From Cyanobacteria bacterium M_surface_10_m2_179 (GTDB lineage: Bacteria > Cyanobacteriota > Cyanobacteriia > PCC-6307 > Cyanobiaceae): DNA of 64,000 nucleotides. Positions 36,101-47,059 of this stretch are shown here, piece by piece. The stretch spans positions 1 through 64,000 of the forward strand of contig VGPW01000002.1 in NCBI GenBank assembly GCA_016882545.1. The letters are read 5' to 3'. Position numbers and translations under genes: made by a program. The stretch's first letter is position 1; each line of letters starts with the position of its first letter. Below the pieces are notes generated by a model that was not told the origin of the DNA, did no database searches, and saw only the letters and a list, made by a program, of their open reading frames with translations.

Positions 36101-36424
36101 GTGGCTTCCAGCGATCAGCCTGAACAACAGCATCCTTTGTATGCCTGCGACCGGGAGCTGGTGGATTCGCTCCTGGCCGCCCAGGAGCCCAATGATGCCC
36201 AGCTGGTTGACCTGGGTCGGCTGCTGATGCGCTACTCCGGCTTCCCGGGCGCGTTGGATCTGCAGAGCGATCTCGACAAAACCCTGCGGCTCTGGGGCCT
36301 CAGCCGCGATGCGCTTTATCAGCGCTGCCGTGCCATCTGGGCTGCGGGCTATCGCCCGGGTGCCCAGGCCCAGGAGCAGGCCGTGGGCTCCGGCTTCGAC
36401 ACCGCTGATCAGGACAGCCCTTGA
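36101..36424 (+). CDS. DUF3288 family protein
   Basis: The 107-residue cyanobacterial protein has QQHPLYACDRELVDSLLAA (about 9-27), GRLLMRYSGFPGALDLQSDLDKTLRLWGLSRDAL (about 39-72), the DUF3288 signature. Function unknown. The start is GTG 36101, divergent from the ABC exporter (52 bp apart) and 45 bp before trpD. Confidence 0.85.
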   Translation: MASSDQPEQQHPLYACDRELVDSLLAAQEPNDAQLVDLGRLLMRYSGFPGALDLQSDLDKTLRLWGLSRDALYQRCRAIWAAGYRPGAQAQEQAVGSGFDTADQDSP

Positions 36425-36469
36425 TCGAGTCTTTTCTGCTACACCAGCCCCACGTCAGCCCCGCGCCCC

Positions 36470-37498
36470 ATGGCCGCCTCTCTGTCCTGGCCTGCAGTGC
36501 TTGAGCAACTGCTGCAGGGCAAGCCCCTCAGCGCTGAGCAGGCCGCTGGGCTGATGCAGGCCTGGCTGTCGGAAGCGCTGGACCCTGTGCTCACCGGTGC
36601 GCTGCTGGCTGCCCTGCGGGCCAAGGGTGTCAACGGCGAGGAGCTGGCGGCGATGGCCGGTGTGCTGCGCCAGGCCTGCCCCCTACCTGGGCCCAGACCG
36701 GCTTTGCCGCTCGTGGATACCTGCGGCACTGGCGGCGACGGCGCCAACACCTTCAACATCTCCACTGCCGTGGCCTTTGTGGCGGCGGCCTGCGGCGCCC
36801 ATGTGGCCAAACACGGCAACCGCAGTGCCAGCGGCAAGGTCGGATCGGCCGATGTGCTCGAGGCAGCTGGTCTCAACCTCAAGGCACCCGCCGCGCAGGT
36901 CATGGCTGCCCTGGAGCCGGCCGGCGTCACCTTTCTGTTTGCCCCGGGCTGGCATCCAGCCCTGGTGGGGTTGGCCCCGCTGCGCCGCACGCTGGGAGTG
37001 CGCACCGTGTTCAACCTGCTGGGGCCGCTGGTGAACCCCCTGCGCCCCGACACCCAGGTGCTGGGGGTGGGCGCCTCCGATCTGCTTGATCCGATGGCCG
37101 ATGCCCTGGCCCGGCTGGGGTTGCAACGCGCGGTGGTGGTGCATGGCGATGGCGGCCTGGATGAGGCCTCCCTCTCGGGAGTGAGCCAGCTGCGGCTGAT
37201 CGAAGCCGGCCAGGTGCGCAGCGAGCAGCTCGATCCGGCGGCGCTCGGCCTCACCCCCGCTCCGCTGGCTGCCCTGGCCGGTGGTGAACTGGCCGAGAAC
37301 CAGGCCATCTTCGAAGCGGTGCTGCAGGGCCAGGGCAGCCCGGCCCAGCGCGATGTGGTCGCCCTCAATGCCGCCCTGGTGCTCTGGGCCGCTGGCTGTG
37401 CGCCGTCGGTGGCGGAGGGGGTGCCGCAGGCCCTCGAGGCCATGGCCACTGGTGCTGCCTGGCAGCGCTTCGAGGCTCTGCGCTCCGCCCTGGCCTGA
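36470..37498 (+). CDS. trpD: Anthranilate phosphoribosyltransferase
   Basis: The 342-residue enzyme of tryptophan synthesis has [18 protein letters not shown] (about 82-99), [20 protein letters not shown] (about 114-133), [17 protein letters not shown] and [15 protein letters not shown]. It transfers phosphoribose from PRPP to anthranilate. It is followed by carA at 25 bp. Confidence 0.96.
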   Translation: MAASLSWPAVLEQLLQGKPLSAEQAAGLMQAWLSEALDPVLTGALLAALRAKGVNGEELAAMAGVLRQACPLPGPRPALPLVDTCGTGGDGANTFNISTAVAFVAAACGAHVAKHGNRSASGKVGSADVLEAAGLNLKAPAAQVMAALEPAGVTFLFAPGWHPALVGLAPLRRTLGVRTVFNLLGPLVNPLRPDTQVLGVGASDLLDPMADALARLGLQRAVVVHGDGGLDEASLSGVSQLRLIEAGQVRSEQLDPAALGLTPAPLAALAGGELAENQAIFEAVLQGQGSPAQRDVVALNAALVLWAAGCAPSVAEGVPQALEAMATGAAWQRFEALRSALA

Positions 37499-37523
37499 AC
37501 ACCCCTCAGGGGATGATGGGGGC

Positions 37524-38666
37524 ATGATGACAGCTCCCTCCACCCCTGCTCTGCTGGTGCTGGCCGACGGCCTGGTGCTGCGCGGTGAAGCCTTCGGTGC
37601 CGCTGGAACCGCCCTGGGAGAGGTGGTGTTCAACACCGGCATGAGCGGTTATCAGGAGGTGATGACCGATCCGAGTTATTCCGGGCAGCTGGTCACCTTC
37701 ACCTACCCCGAACTCGGCAACACCGGCGTGAACAGCGCTGATCAGGAAGCGGATGCGCCCCATGTGCGTGGCGTGATCGCCCGGGAGCTGGCGCCGGTGC
37801 CCAGCAGCTGGCGCAGTGAGGACACCCTCGAGGCCTGGCTTAGCCGCCACAACGTGGTTGGGATCCGCGGCATCGATACCCGAGCACTGGTGCGGCACCT
37901 GCGCGAAGGCGGCGCCATCAACGGGGCGATCAGCAGCGATGGCAGCACGCCGCAGCAGCTGCTCGAGCAGGTTCGCTCAGCGCCGTCGATGGCTGGGCTC
38001 AACCTGGCCCGCGAGGTGAGCACCACCAGCCCCTACGAATGGAGCAGCCTCTGTCCGGCGGCCTTCGATCAACGCTTGCAAGCCAATCCCGCCACGCCCT
38101 ACCGGGTTGTGGCCATCGATTTCGGCATCAAGCGCGCCATCCTCGAGCGTCTTGCGGCCCACGGCTGTGCTGTCACCGTGCTGCCGGCCGACGCCACTCT
38201 TGCGCAGGTGCTCGCCCTCAATCCTGAAGGGGTGTTTCTCTCCAACGGCCCGGGCGATCCGGCGGCGGTGAGCAGCGGCATCGAGCTGGCCCGCGGCCTG
38301 GTGCAACAAGCCAACCTACCGGTGTTTGGCATCTGCCTCGGCCACCAGATCCTGGGCCTGGCCCTGGGGGGCAGCACCTACAAGCTCGGCTACGGCCACC
38401 GGGGCCTCAATCACCCCTGCGGCAGCCCGGGTGTTGTGGAGATCACCAGCCAGAACCACGGTTTTGCGCTGGATGCCACCAGCCTGCCGGCGGCCGATGT
38501 GGAGATCACCCACTTCAACCTCAACGACCGCACCGTGGCGGCCCTGGCCCATCGCCACAAGCCGCTGTTCGGTGTGCAATACCACCCGGAAGCCAGCCCA
38601 GGCCCCCACGACGCTGACCACCACTTCGGTCGGTTTGCCGCGCTGATGGCCGAACGGAGGGCCTGA
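37524..38666 (+). CDS. carA: Carbamoyl phosphate synthase small (glutaminase) subunit
   Basis: The 380-residue subunit hydrolyses glutamine to supply ammonia to CarB for arginine and pyrimidine synthesis. The N-terminal CarA domain has [16 protein letters not shown] (about 38-53). The class I glutaminase has the nucleophile Cys in [17 protein letters not shown] (about 266-282), SQNHGFALD and the His/Glu pair in [12 protein letters not shown]. Two ATGs (37524 and 37527) are adjacent. carB is not in the window. Confidence 0.96.
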   Translation: MMTAPSTPALLVLADGLVLRGEAFGAAGTALGEVVFNTGMSGYQEVMTDPSYSGQLVTFTYPELGNTGVNSADQEADAPHVRGVIARELAPVPSSWRSEDTLEAWLSRHNVVGIRGIDTRALVRHLREGGAINGAISSDGSTPQQLLEQVRSAPSMAGLNLAREVSTTSPYEWSSLCPAAFDQRLQANPATPYRVVAIDFGIKRAILERLAAHGCAVTVLPADATLAQVLALNPEGVFLSNGPGDPAAVSSGIELARGLVQQANLPVFGICLGHQILGLALGGSTYKLGYGHRGLNHPCGSPGVVEITSQNHGFALDATSLPAADVEITHFNLNDRTVAALAHRHKPLFGVQYHPEASPGPHDADHHFGRFAALMAERRA

Positions 38667-38786
38667 TCCGGCTAGGGCGCAGCTCTTCAGTGCAGGTTTG
38701 TTGCGGTCCTGTCCGTTCCGAAAACCATCCCTACACTGCAGGCGCCCCAACGTCAGAGGTCAGGAGCCATCACTGATCTGCAGCGA

Positions 38787-39134
38787 TTGACCGTGTCTCT
38801 GCGCGGTGGTTACGAGCAGCAGGACGGCTGTCTGCTGTTCAGCTTCACCGGGCAGTTGGACGCCTACTCCGAGAAGCAGTTTCTCGCGTTCATCACCGAT
38901 CACCTCACCAGCACGCCGCAGCCCCTGGTGCTGGATCTCAGCAAGATCGATTTCATCGATTCCTCCGGCCTCGGTGTGCTGGTGCAGGTGGCCAAGCACT
39001 GCAATGAGCGGGCCATGCAGTTTCTGGTGGTGGGCAATGCACGGGTGGTGCAGACGGTGAAACTGGTGAGGCTTGAGCAGTTCCTCCATCTCCAGCCCGA
39101 CCTCGATACCGCCCTCGGATCCATCGCCGCCTGA
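38787..39134 (+). CDS. STAS-domain anti-sigma factor antagonist
   Basis: The 115-residue single STAS domain has LLFSFTGQLDAYSEKQF and the phosphorylation-loop signature LDLSKIDFIDSSGLGVLVQVAKH (about 49-71), where the second Ser of DSSG is the likely kinase target. Such proteins release partner proteins from anti-sigma kinases. No cognate kinase is adjacent. The start is uncertain: TTG 38787 and GTG 38793 are in frame, and AGGAG at 38762-38766 lies too far upstream. Confidence 0.88.
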   Translation: MTVSLRGGYEQQDGCLLFSFTGQLDAYSEKQFLAFITDHLTSTPQPLVLDLSKIDFIDSSGLGVLVQVAKHCNERAMQFLVVGNARVVQTVKLVRLEQFLHLQPDLDTALGSIAA

Positions 39135-39555
39135 ATGGCTCTCGGCCATTCCGGCCGGTTTGCTCACCGCTGAGCTGGGGGCCCTGCAGCTGGCCTGGTT
39201 GGGCGATGCCGTCTGGGAGCTGCATCAACGGTTGCGCCACTGCCGTCAGCCCGGTCGCAGCGCCGATCTGCACCGGGCCGTGGTGGCTGAAGTGCGCGCT
39301 GATGCCCAGTCCGAGGCCCTGCAGGTGCTGGAGCGTGATGGCCTGCTCACCGATGCCGAGCTAGAGCTGGTGAGGAAGGGTCGCAATCGTGCCGGCCGCG
39401 GACCCCGCAAGGGGGAGGCGGGCGTGTACGGCCGGGCGACGGGGTTTGAGACAATGGTTGGCTGGCTCTTTCTTCAGAACCCCAGCCGCCTCGGCCAGCT
39501 GCTGGCACACCTCGAGAACGCCGACCCGATACACCCGTTGCCTGTAAACCGATGA
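39073..39555 (+). CDS. mrnC: Mini-ribonuclease III
   Basis: The 160-residue protein contains one RNase III catalytic domain without a dsRNA-binding domain: LQLAWLGDAVWELHQRLRH (about 39-57), ADAQSEALQVL and ELVRKGRNRAGRGPRK, GFETMVGWLFL. Mini-III matures 23S rRNA ends in Bacillus. The start at TTG 39073 overlaps the STAS gene by 62 bp and the first 25 residues are Ser/Pro-rich, so the true start may be further downstream. It overlaps rlmB by 4 bp; both act on 23S rRNA. Confidence 0.88.
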   Translation: MSSSSISSPTSIPPSDPSPPEWLSAIPAGLLTAELGALQLAWLGDAVWELHQRLRHCRQPGRSADLHRAVVAEVRADAQSEALQVLERDGLLTDAELELVRKGRNRAGRGPRKGEAGVYGRATGFETMVGWLFLQNPSRLGQLLAHLENADPIHPLPVNR

Positions 39556-41222
39556 GCCCCCGTTTTGATCGTCGCCGCGACCAGGGCCAGGGCTCCGGGG
39601 CACCGGGTTCGCGTCCTGGCCGTCCCGCCCGCCCGGATGCCCGCGGTGGTTCGCGCCGCCCCTTCAGCCCCCGCGGTGAATGGCGCCCGGATCGTGGTGA
39701 GGGCAGTGCTGATCGAGGTGGTGATCGCCCCAGCGCAGGGGCTCGACCGTCATTCGGGCGTCGTCCCGACCGCGGTGAACGCTCCGAGCGGCCTGCCGGT
39801 CGTTTCGGTGAGCGCTTCGGCGATCGCTCCAGTGCACCGCGCCGCTCGGATGGCCCGCGTTTCGATCGACCGCGCTTCGACAGCGCACGCTCGGATGGCC
39901 CTCGCTCCGACGGCCCTCGCTCGGATTCCCCTCGCGCCGATGGTCCCCGCCCCGACTTCTCCCGCGGCAGTGGCAGCCGCAGCGAGCGTCGCCTCGGCCG
40001 TCCCCAGGGGCGTCCGGCTGGTCGGCCGTCTGGCCGCCCCTCGTTTCAGGAGCGTCGCTTCGAGCGGCGGCCGTTCCGGGGTGAGCGTGAGCGCAGCTTC
40101 GATCGCGACCGCGATCAGCAGAGCAAGCCCCTGATCGTTGATGCGCCAACCGGTGAAGCCGAGCGCTTCAACGCTGGCCCCGCCGACGACCTGATCTGGG
40201 GCCGCCATGCCGCCCAAGCGGCGCTTGAGAGCGATCGCCCCATCCACCGCATCTGGTGCACGCCGGAGATGCGCTTCCAGCCGCGCTTCATGCAGCTGCT
40301 GCGCGAGGCCAAGGCCGGTGGCGTGCTGGTGGAGGAGGTCACCTGGGCCCGCCTCGGTCAGCTCACCGATGGCGCTGTGCACCAGGGCATCGTGTTGCAG
40401 GCCGCCGCCGCTGACACGCTCGATCTCGGCAGCTTGATCGATGGTTGCCGCTCGATCGGTGAACCGCCGCTGTTGATGGCCCTCGACGGCATCACCGATC
40501 CTCACAACCTCGGCGCGATTGTGCGCAGCGCCGAAGCCCTGGGTGCCCACGGTCTGGTGCTGCCCCAGCGCCGCAGCGCCGGCCTCACCGGCTCGGTGGC
40601 CAAGGTAGCGGCCGGTGCCCTCGAACACCTGCCAGTGGCACGGGTGGTGAACCTCAACCGATCCCTGGAAACCCTCAAGGAAGAGGGCTATCGGGTGATT
40701 GGCCTGGCGGGAGAAGCCGGCGTGGCGCTGAGCGAAGCCGACCTGGATGGCCCGCTGGTGATCGTCACCGGTTCCGAGGGCTCAGGCCTTTCGATGCTCA
40801 CCCGCAAGCACTGCGATCAGCTGGTGCGCATCCCCCTGCGCGGTGCCACCCCGAGCCTGAATGCGTCGGTGGCCACGGCGATGGTGCTCTACGAGGTGGC
40901 CCGCCGAGGCTGGATGCAGCAGATCACCGGTTCGGCGCCGGCCCCACGCATCGTGCGGCCTCAGATCCCTTCCGCACCAGCCCCGAGCGTGGCAGCGGCG
41001 GAAGCGGTGGCAGACATGCCAGCTGACCTCATGATTGATGCCGAACCCGAGCTGGATCTCGAGCCTGAGTTCAGCCAGGAGCAGGCTGAGGCGGCACAGC
41101 AGCTGGTGGAGGAGGTGGTGGCTGAACTCAGTGACGCCTACCCCTGCGAGCCCGCCCCTGAGCTCGTGTTGGGGCTCACCCCCGGCAGCACTGCTGGTTT
41201 CGCCACCGATATTCAGCTCTGA
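39552..41222 (+). CDS. rlmB: 23S rRNA 2'-O-ribose methyltransferase (RlmB/TrmH family) with long disordered tails
   Basis: The 556-residue protein has a SpoU methyltransferase core at about 212-457: ADDLIWGRHAAQAALES, ITDPHNLGAIVRSAEALGAHG, VIVTGSEGSGLS and PLRGATPSLNASVATAMVLYE, so the knotted SAM site is intact. It probably methylates G2251 of 23S rRNA. The first 200 residues are Arg/Gly/Ser/Asp/Pro-rich and repetitive (five-residue RSDGP repeats at 113-135), and the last 95 are acidic. Both extensions are far longer than in E. coli RlmB (about 243 aa). Confidence 0.93.
   Translation: MSPRFDRRRDQGQGSGAPGSRPGRPARPDARGGSRRPFSPRGEWRPDRGEGSADRGGDRPSAGARPSFGRRPDRGERSERPAGRFGERFGDRSSAPRRSDGPRFDRPRFDSARSDGPRSDGPRSDSPRADGPRPDFSRGSGSRSERRLGRPQGRPAGRPSGRPSFQERRFERRPFRGERERSFDRDRDQQSKPLIVDAPTGEAERFNAGPADDLIWGRHAAQAALESDRPIHRIWCTPEMRFQPRFMQLLREAKAGGVLVEEVTWARLGQLTDGAVHQGIVLQAAAADTLDLGSLIDGCRSIGEPPLLMALDGITDPHNLGAIVRSAEALGAHGLVLPQRRSAGLTGSVAKVAAGALEHLPVARVVNLNRSLETLKEEGYRVIGLAGEAGVALSEADLDGPLVIVTGSEGSGLSMLTRKHCDQLVRIPLRGATPSLNASVATAMVLYEVARRGWMQQITGSAPAPRIVRPQIPSAPAPSVAAAEAVADMPADLMIDAEPELDLEPEFSQEQAEAAQQLVEEVVAELSDAYPCEPAPELVLGLTPGSTAGFATDIQL
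39888..39956 (+). repeat. 15-bp tandem repeat (RSDGP units) in rlmB
   Basis: Four or five imperfect 15-bp units of the type CGCTCGGATGGCCCT follow each other in frame and encode R-S-D-G-P-like pentapeptides. They lie in the disordered N-terminal region of the methyltransferase, so copy number may vary between strains. Confidence 0.8.
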
Positions 41223-41288
41223 TCTCCAGCGCTGAATGCCGCGAATGGGGTTTTCGCGGCCACAATGACCTCACTCCCTCCCGTCCTG

Positions 41289-41531
41289 ATGACCACCCTG
41301 TTCCAGCCCCTGCGCAGTGTCGCCAATGGGCTCGGTCTGGCCTGGTGGGCGCGGGTGGAGACCCGCCAGCCCGATGTCACCTACTGGTTCGGTCCCTACG
41401 TGCGGCGCAGCAGCCTGGAGGATGCCCTACCCCCCTTCCTGGCTGATCTGCGCAGCGAAGGGGTGGCTGATGTGAATCACGCCCTGCTGCGCACCCGTCG
41501 CGGCGAACCCTTCACCATCAGTGCTGACTGA
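41289..41531 (+). CDS. DUF1816 family protein
   Basis: The 80-residue protein has [26 protein letters not shown] (about 16-41) and [14 protein letters not shown], matching the small cyanobacterial DUF1816 domain that appears alone or next to CpcD-type linkers. Function unknown. An in-frame ATG at 41265 would add eight residues; [10 protein letters not shown] at 41289 looks like the better start. It precedes gatA by 32 bp. Confidence 0.82.
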   Translation: MTTLFQPLRSVANGLGLAWWARVETRQPDVTYWFGPYVRRSSLEDALPPFLADLRSEGVADVNHALLRTRRGEPFTISAD

Positions 41532-41563
41532 TAGCGTCGACCCCTGGATTTGCAGCAGGGTTG

Positions 41564-43036
41564 ATGGGGATCGCCGAGTGGCGCGAGCAGCTCAAGCGCG
41601 GCGAGGTGTCCGCCCGCGAGCTCACCGATCACCATCTCAACCGCATTGCGGCGGTTGAGCCCAGCATCAACGCTTACACCGAGGTCACGGCGGATCGTGC
41701 CCGCGCTGATGCCGATCGCATCGATGCCGCCCGCGCCGCTGGTGAAGTGCTTCCGCCGCTAGCGGGTGTGCCCCTGGCGATCAAGGACAACCTCTGCACC
41801 CGCGGTGTCCGCACCACCTGCTCCAGCCGCATGCTGGAGACCTTTGTTCCCCCCTACGAATCCACGGTGACCTCCCGGCTGTGGGAGTCGGGTGCGGTGC
41901 TGCTGGGCAAGACCAATCTCGATGAGTTCGCCATGGGCAGCTCCACCGAGACCTCCGTGTTCGGCCCCAGCCGCAACCCCTGGAACACCGACAAGGTGCC
42001 TGGTGGCAGCTCCGGTGGCAGCGCCGCCGCCGTGGCCGCCGGTGAATGTGTGGGTTCGCTCGGCTCTGACACCGGCGGCTCGATTCGTCAGCCCGCTGCG
42101 TTCTGCGGCGTGGTGGGTCTGAAGCCCACCTATGGCCGCGTCAGCCGCTACGGCCTGGTGGCGTTTGCCAGCTCCCTCGACCAGGTGGGTCCGTTCGCCA
42201 CCAACGTGGCTGACGCCGCTGAGCTGCTGCAGGTGATCGCCGGAGAAGATCCCCGCGATTCCACCTGTCTCAAGGCCCCCGTGCCCGACTACCGCGCCGC
42301 TTTGCAGCAGCCAGTGGCCGGACTGAAGGTGGGCATCGTGCGTGAGTGTTTTGAGGCTGAAGGCCTCGATCCGGTGGTGAAGGCCTCGGTGATGGCCGCT
42401 GCGCATCAGTTGGAAGCCCTGGGCTGTGAGCTGGTGGAGGTGAGCTGCCCACGCTTCAACGACGGCATCGCCACCTATTACGTGATCGCCCCCTCGGAAG
42501 CCTCGGCCAACCTGGCCCGCTACGACGGCGTGAAATACGGCTATCGCGCCAGCTTTGCGGATTCCGGCTCAGTGAGCCTGGCGGAGATGACCTCCCGCAG
42601 CCGCGCCGAAGGTTTTGGTGATGAGGTGAAGCGGCGCATCCTGATCGGCACCTACGCCCTTTCGGCGGGCTACGTGGACGCCTACTACAAAAAGGCACAG
42701 CAGGTGCGCACCCTGATCCGCCGCGATTTCGATCGCGCCTTCGGTGCCGTGGATGTGTTGCTCACCCCCACCTCACCCACCACCGCCTTCGGCTTCGGTG
42801 CCCACAGCGAGGATCCCCTCGCCATGTATCTCGCCGACCTGCTCACCATCCCCGCCAACATGGCCGGCCTGCCTGCCATCAGCCTGCCCTGCGGATTTGA
42901 CGGCGCTGGCCTGCCGATCGGCGTGCAGTTGATCACCGGCGTGTTGCAGGAGGAGCGGCTGCTGCAGGTGGCCTGGCACTACGAGCAGGCCGCCCGCGTG
43001 ATGGAGCAGCGTCCAGAAGCGGCGTTCGTGCCCTGA
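41564..43036 (+). CDS. gatA: Glutamyl-tRNA(Gln) amidotransferase subunit A
   Basis: The 490-residue amidase-signature protein converts misacylated Glu-tRNA(Gln) to Gln-tRNA(Gln). The Ser-cisSer-Lys triad is visible: Lys in [11 protein letters not shown] (about 75), Ser in [16 protein letters not shown] and in [16 protein letters not shown] (about 148-185). The start codon is ATG 41564; a TTG immediately upstream is possible. It is separated by about 100 bp from dnaE. Confidence 0.95.
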   Translation: MGIAEWREQLKRGEVSARELTDHHLNRIAAVEPSINAYTEVTADRARADADRIDAARAAGEVLPPLAGVPLAIKDNLCTRGVRTTCSSRMLETFVPPYESTVTSRLWESGAVLLGKTNLDEFAMGSSTETSVFGPSRNPWNTDKVPGGSSGGSAAAVAAGECVGSLGSDTGGSIRQPAAFCGVVGLKPTYGRVSRYGLVAFASSLDQVGPFATNVADAAELLQVIAGEDPRDSTCLKAPVPDYRAALQQPVAGLKVGIVRECFEAEGLDPVVKASVMAAAHQLEALGCELVEVSCPRFNDGIATYYVIAPSEASANLARYDGVKYGYRASFADSGSVSLAEMTSRSRAEGFGDEVKRRILIGTYALSAGYVDAYYKKAQQVRTLIRRDFDRAFGAVDVLLTPTSPTTAFGFGAHSEDPLAMYLADLLTIPANMAGLPAISLPCGFDGAGLPIGVQLITGVLQEERLLQVAWHYEQAARVMEQRPEAAFVP

Positions 43037-43141
43037 GCCCCACCGGTGGTGTGCGCTTGGCCGCTTGCAACGGTTGAGGCTCTGAATCTGGCGTTCGCCC
43101 CTTAGCCTGGGAGCCTTGCATCGCCCCGCGGGGCTCAGCCT

Positions 43142-46100
43142 TTGGCGTTCGTTCCGCTCCATAACCACAGCGACTACAGCCTCCTGGATGGGGCCAGTCA
43201 GCTGCCGGCGATGGTGAAGCGGGCCGAGGCGCTGGGCATGCCGGCCCTGGCGCTCACCGATCACGGTGTGATGTATGGCGCCATCGAGCTGCTGAAGCTC
43301 TGCAAGGGCACCTCGGTGAAGCCGATCATCGGCAACGAGATGTATGTCATCAATGGCTCTCTTGATGACCCCAATCCCCCCAAGAAGGAGCGCCGTTACC
43401 ACCTGGTGGTGTTGGCCAAGAACGCGGTGGGCTACCGCAACCTGGTGAAGCTCACCAGCATCAGCCACCTGCGTGGCATGCGCGGTCGCGGCATCTTTTC
43501 GCGCGCCTGCATCGATAAGCCCACCCTCGAGCGCTACAGCGAGGGTTTGATCGTGGCCACTGCCTGCCTCGGCGGTGAGATCTCCCAGGCGATCCTGCGC
43601 GGCCGCCCCGATGTGGCCCGCGAGGTGGCCAGTTGGTATCAGGGCGTGTTCGGCGACGACTTCTACCTGGAAATCCAGGACCATGGCTCACCGGAAGATC
43701 GGATCGTGAACGTGGAGATGGTGCGCATCTCCCGCGAGCTGGGCATCCCGATCGTTGCCACCAACGACGCCCACTACCTCACCAGCAACGACGCCGAAGC
43801 CCACGACGCTCTGCTCTGCATCCTCACTGGCAAGCTCGTGACCGATGAGAAGCGCCTGCGCTACACGGGCACTGAATACATCAAGGGCGAAGCGGAGATG
43901 CTCGGCCTGTTCGCCGATCACCTCGAGCCCGATGTGGTGGCGGAGGCCGTGGCCAACACCGCAATGGTGGCCGACAAGGTGGAGGACTATGACATCCTCG
44001 GCCGCTACCAGATGCCCCGCTTCCCGATCCCGGAGGGGCACACGCCGGTGAGCTACCTGCGCGAGGTGAGCAAGCAGGGTCTGCGGGCCCGCCTGCAGCT
44101 TGCCCAGAGCGATGCCTTCACGCCGGAGTATGGCGAGCGGCTCACCTTTGAGCTGCAGGTGATGGAGCAGATGGGCTTCCCCACCTACTTCCTGGTGGTG
44201 TGGGACTACATCCGCTTCGCGCGCGAGAACGGCATTCCCGTGGGGCCCGGTCGTGGCTCGGCCGCAGGCTCGCTGGTGGCCTATGCCCTGGGTATCACCA
44301 ACATCGATCCGGTCACCAACGGCCTGCTGTTCGAGCGCTTCCTCAACCCGGAACGCAAATCGATGCCGGATATCGACACCGACTTCTGCATCGAGCGCCG
44401 CGGTGAGGTGATCGACTACGTGACCCGTCGCTACGGCGAGGAGAAGGTGGCGCAGATCATCACTTTCAACCGCATGACGTCTAAAGCAGTGTTGAAGGAT
44501 GTGGCCCGCGTGCTCGACATCCCCTATGGCGATGCCGACCGCCTCGCCAAGTTGATCCCGGTGGTGCGCGGCAAACCCGCCAAGCTCAAGGAGATGATCG
44601 GCGAGGAATCACCCGCGCCGGAGTTTCGCGAGAAATATCAGAACGATCCCCAGGTGAAGCGCTGGGTGGATATGGCGATGCGCATCGAAGGCACCAACAA
44701 AACCTTCGGTGTGCACGCTGCCGGTGTGGTCATTGCCGCCGATCCCCTCGATGAAGTGGTGCCGCTGCAGCGCAACAATGACGGCCAGGTGATCACCCAA
44801 TACTTCATGGAAGATGTGGAGTCGATGGGGCTCCTGAAGATGGACTTCCTGGGCCTGAAAAACCTCACCATGATCGATAAAACGATCGATCTGGTGGAGC
44901 AGAGCACCGGCCAGAAAGTGGATCCCGATGCGCTCCCCCTCGATGATCCCGGCACCTATGGCCTGTTGGCCCGTGGTGATCTGGAGGGCATTTTCCAGCT
45001 CGAATCCAGCGGTATGCGCCAGATCGTGCGCGATCTCAAGCCCTCATCCCTGGAAGATATTTCCTCGATCCTGGCGCTCTATCGCCCGGGCCCGTTGGAT
45101 GCGGGCTTGATTCCCAAGTTCATCAATCGCAAGCACGGCCGCGAAGCGATCGATTTCGCCCACGCCAAGCTTGAACCGATCCTGCAGGAAACCTACGGGA
45201 TCATGGTGTATCAGGAGCAGATCATGCGCATCGCGCAGGATCTGGCCGGCTATTCCCTCGGTGAAGCCGACCTGCTGCGCCGGGCGATGGGTAAGAAGAA
45301 GAAGAGCGAGATGGAGAAGCACCAGAGCGTCTTCGTGAAGGGTGCCACGGAGCGCGGCGTTGATCCCAAAATCGCCGAGGGCTTGTTCGAGCAGATGGTG
45401 CTGTTCGCCGAATACTGCTTCAACAAGAGCCATTCCACCGCCTATGGCGCGGTGACGTATCAGACCGCCTACCTCAAGGCCCACTATCCGGTGGCCTACA
45501 TGGCGGCACTGCTCACGGTGAATGCCGGCACCACCGACAAGGTGCAGCGCTACATCTCCAACTGCAACGCCATTGGCATCGAGGTGATGCCACCGGATGT
45601 GAATGCCTCCGGCATCGATTTCACGCCCGTGGGGGAGCGGATCCTGTTTGGCCTCTCAGCGGTGCGCAACCTCGGCGATGGCGCGATCCGGGCCCTGCTT
45701 GAGGCCCGTAACGCCGATGGCCCCTTCCGCTCCCTGGCGGATCTCTGCGACCGCATCCCCGGCACCACCCTCAACCGCCGCTCTCTGGAATCGCTGATCC
45801 ATTGCGGCGCCCTCGATGCGCTGGAGCCCCAGGCCAACCGCGCCCAGCTGATGGCGGATCTCGATCTGATCGTGGATTGGGCCGGTTCCCGCGCCCGCGA
45901 CCGCGCCAGCGGCCAGGGCAACCTGTTTGACCTGCTCGGCGGCGGCAGCACCGGTCCTGCGGATGCCCCGGGCAGCGGTGATCTCAGCACGGCCCCGAAG
46001 GCGGCGCCGGTGCCCGACTATCCGCCCACCGAAAAGCTGCGCCTGGAGAAGGAGCTAGTGGGCTTCTACCTCTCCGATCACCCGCTCAAGCAGCTCACCG

Positions 46101-46675
46101 GGCCGGTGCAGCTGCTTTCACCCGTGGGCCTGGGCAGCCTGGAGGAGCAGGCCGACAAGGCTCGCGTGAGTGTCGTGGGCATGGTGGCGGGCCTGCGCCC
46201 CGTGACCACCCGCAAGGGTGATCGCATGGCGGTGTTGCAGCTGGAAGACCTCACCGGCAGCTGTGAAGCGGTGGTGTTTCCCAAGACTTATGCCCGCCTG
46301 GCGGATCACCTGATGGTGGATGCGCGCCTATTGATCTGGGCGTCGGTGGATCGCCGCGATGAACAGGTGCAGTTGATCGTGGACGACTGCCGCGTGATCG
46401 ATGCGCTCAAGGTGTTGCTTGTTGAGCTTCAGGGCAATGAAGCCAGCGACATCGCGGTGCAGCACAAGTTGCGCGAATGCCTCAACCAGCACCGCACCGA
46501 GAAGGATGAGGCCGGCGTGCGGGTGCCGGTGGTGGCGATGGTGCGCCACAACAGCCAGACCCGCTTTGTGCGCCTGGGCCATCAGTTTTGTGTGCGGGAT
46601 AGTGAGGCCGCCCTCAGCAGCCTCACCGCCCAGGCCTTCCGGGCTCGCCTCAGCTCGCCGCTGGTGGCCGCTTGA
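43142..46675 (+). CDS. dnaE: DNA polymerase III alpha subunit
   Basis: The 1177-residue replicative polymerase has an N-terminal PHP domain ([14 protein letters not shown], about 7-20), polymerase active site [10 protein letters not shown] (about 407-416), GVHAAGVVI, a helix-hairpin-helix region and a C-terminal OB fold ([15 protein letters not shown], about 1014-1028). It is one uninterrupted gene. In many cyanobacteria dnaE is split by an intein at FAEY/CFN; here [11 protein letters not shown] at 755-765 is continuous. The start is TTG. The last 26 bp overlap the convergent PAM68-like gene. Confidence 0.96.
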   Translation: MAFVPLHNHSDYSLLDGASQLPAMVKRAEALGMPALALTDHGVMYGAIELLKLCKGTSVKPIIGNEMYVINGSLDDPNPPKKERRYHLVVLAKNAVGYRNLVKLTSISHLRGMRGRGIFSRACIDKPTLERYSEGLIVATACLGGEISQAILRGRPDVAREVASWYQGVFGDDFYLEIQDHGSPEDRIVNVEMVRISRELGIPIVATNDAHYLTSNDAEAHDALLCILTGKLVTDEKRLRYTGTEYIKGEAEMLGLFADHLEPDVVAEAVANTAMVADKVEDYDILGRYQMPRFPIPEGHTPVSYLREVSKQGLRARLQLAQSDAFTPEYGERLTFELQVMEQMGFPTYFLVVWDYIRFARENGIPVGPGRGSAAGSLVAYALGITNIDPVTNGLLFERFLNPERKSMPDIDTDFCIERRGEVIDYVTRRYGEEKVAQIITFNRMTSKAVLKDVARVLDIPYGDADRLAKLIPVVRGKPAKLKEMIGEESPAPEFREKYQNDPQVKRWVDMAMRIEGTNKTFGVHAAGVVIAADPLDEVVPLQRNNDGQVITQYFMEDVESMGLLKMDFLGLKNLTMIDKTIDLVEQSTGQKVDPDALPLDDPGTYGLLARGDLEGIFQLESSGMRQIVRDLKPSSLEDISSILALYRPGPLDAGLIPKFINRKHGREAIDFAHAKLEPILQETYGIMVYQEQIMRIAQDLAGYSLGEADLLRRAMGKKKKSEMEKHQSVFVKGATERGVDPKIAEGLFEQMVLFAEYCFNKSHSTAYGAVTYQTAYLKAHYPVAYMAALLTVNAGTTDKVQRYISNCNAIGIEVMPPDVNASGIDFTPVGERILFGLSAVRNLGDGAIRALLEARNADGPFRSLADLCDRIPGTTLNRRSLESLIHCGALDALEPQANRAQLMADLDLIVDWAGSRARDRASGQGNLFDLLGGGSTGPADAPGSGDLSTAPKAAPVPDYPPTEKLRLEKELVGFYLSDHPLKQLTGPVQLLSPVGLGSLEEQADKARVSVVGMVAGLRPVTTRKGDRMAVLQLEDLTGSCEAVVFPKTYARLADHLMVDARLLIWASVDRRDEQVQLIVDDCRVIDALKVLLVELQGNEASDIAVQHKLRECLNQHRTEKDEAGVRVPVVAMVRHNSQTRFVRLGHQFCVRDSEAALSSLTAQAFRARLSSPLVAA

Positions 46676-47057
46676 TTGAGCTGCGCAGGCGGCCGATGTT
46701 CACCCCGATCTGCTCCACCCCCAGCAGGCTGCCCGCGCCAGGTTCCCAGCTGGCGGAGAGCACCCCGTAGCTCAGCCCCACCAACCCCAACAAAAAGAAC
46801 CCCCCGGAGGTCACCAGGGTGACGCCGGGGGGAATATCGAGCACGCCTTTGCTCACCACCAGATAGCTGGCCACAAACGTGGACATGCCAAGGATGCTGG
46901 GGATGCCGGTGGCGATGGCCACACGCCGGGCCATGCGATTGGCCACGTAGTCGGGGATGCCCTGCTGGGGTTTGGCCTTGCTGAGGCTGGCAGGGGGTTG
47001 CGGCCCAAGGCCGCCGCCGCCGCTCGAACGGGCGCGGTTGTTCCCCTTGTCTGCCAT
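46650..47057 (-). CDS. PAM68-like photosystem II assembly protein
   Basis: The 135-residue protein has a basic, Gly/Ser-rich N-terminus, then [45 protein letters not shown] (about 34-78) and two membrane segments, the DUF3464/PAM68 layout. PAM68 acts in early photosystem II assembly and biogenesis of CP43/CP47 in plants and cyanobacteria. It is last in a ruvA-rpsO-PAM68 run, 2 bp after rpsO. Confidence 0.88.
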   Translation of the reverse strand: MADKGNNRARSSGGGGLGPQPPASLSKAKPQQGIPDYVANRMARRVAIATGIPSILGMSTFVASYLVVSKGVLDIPPGVTLVTSGGFFLLGLVGLSYGVLSASWEPGAGSLLGVEQIGVNIGRLRSSIKRPPAAS

Positions 47058-47059
47058 CG

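Noticed and set aside
37502-37512. CCCCTCAGGGG hairpin before carA
   Set aside because: Stem of four pairs and no T-run; too weak to call a terminator or attenuator.
38732-38737. TACACT as a promoter -10 upstream of the STAS gene
   Set aside because: The nearest TTGCGG is 25 nt away, too far for a -35, and the real start is uncertain.
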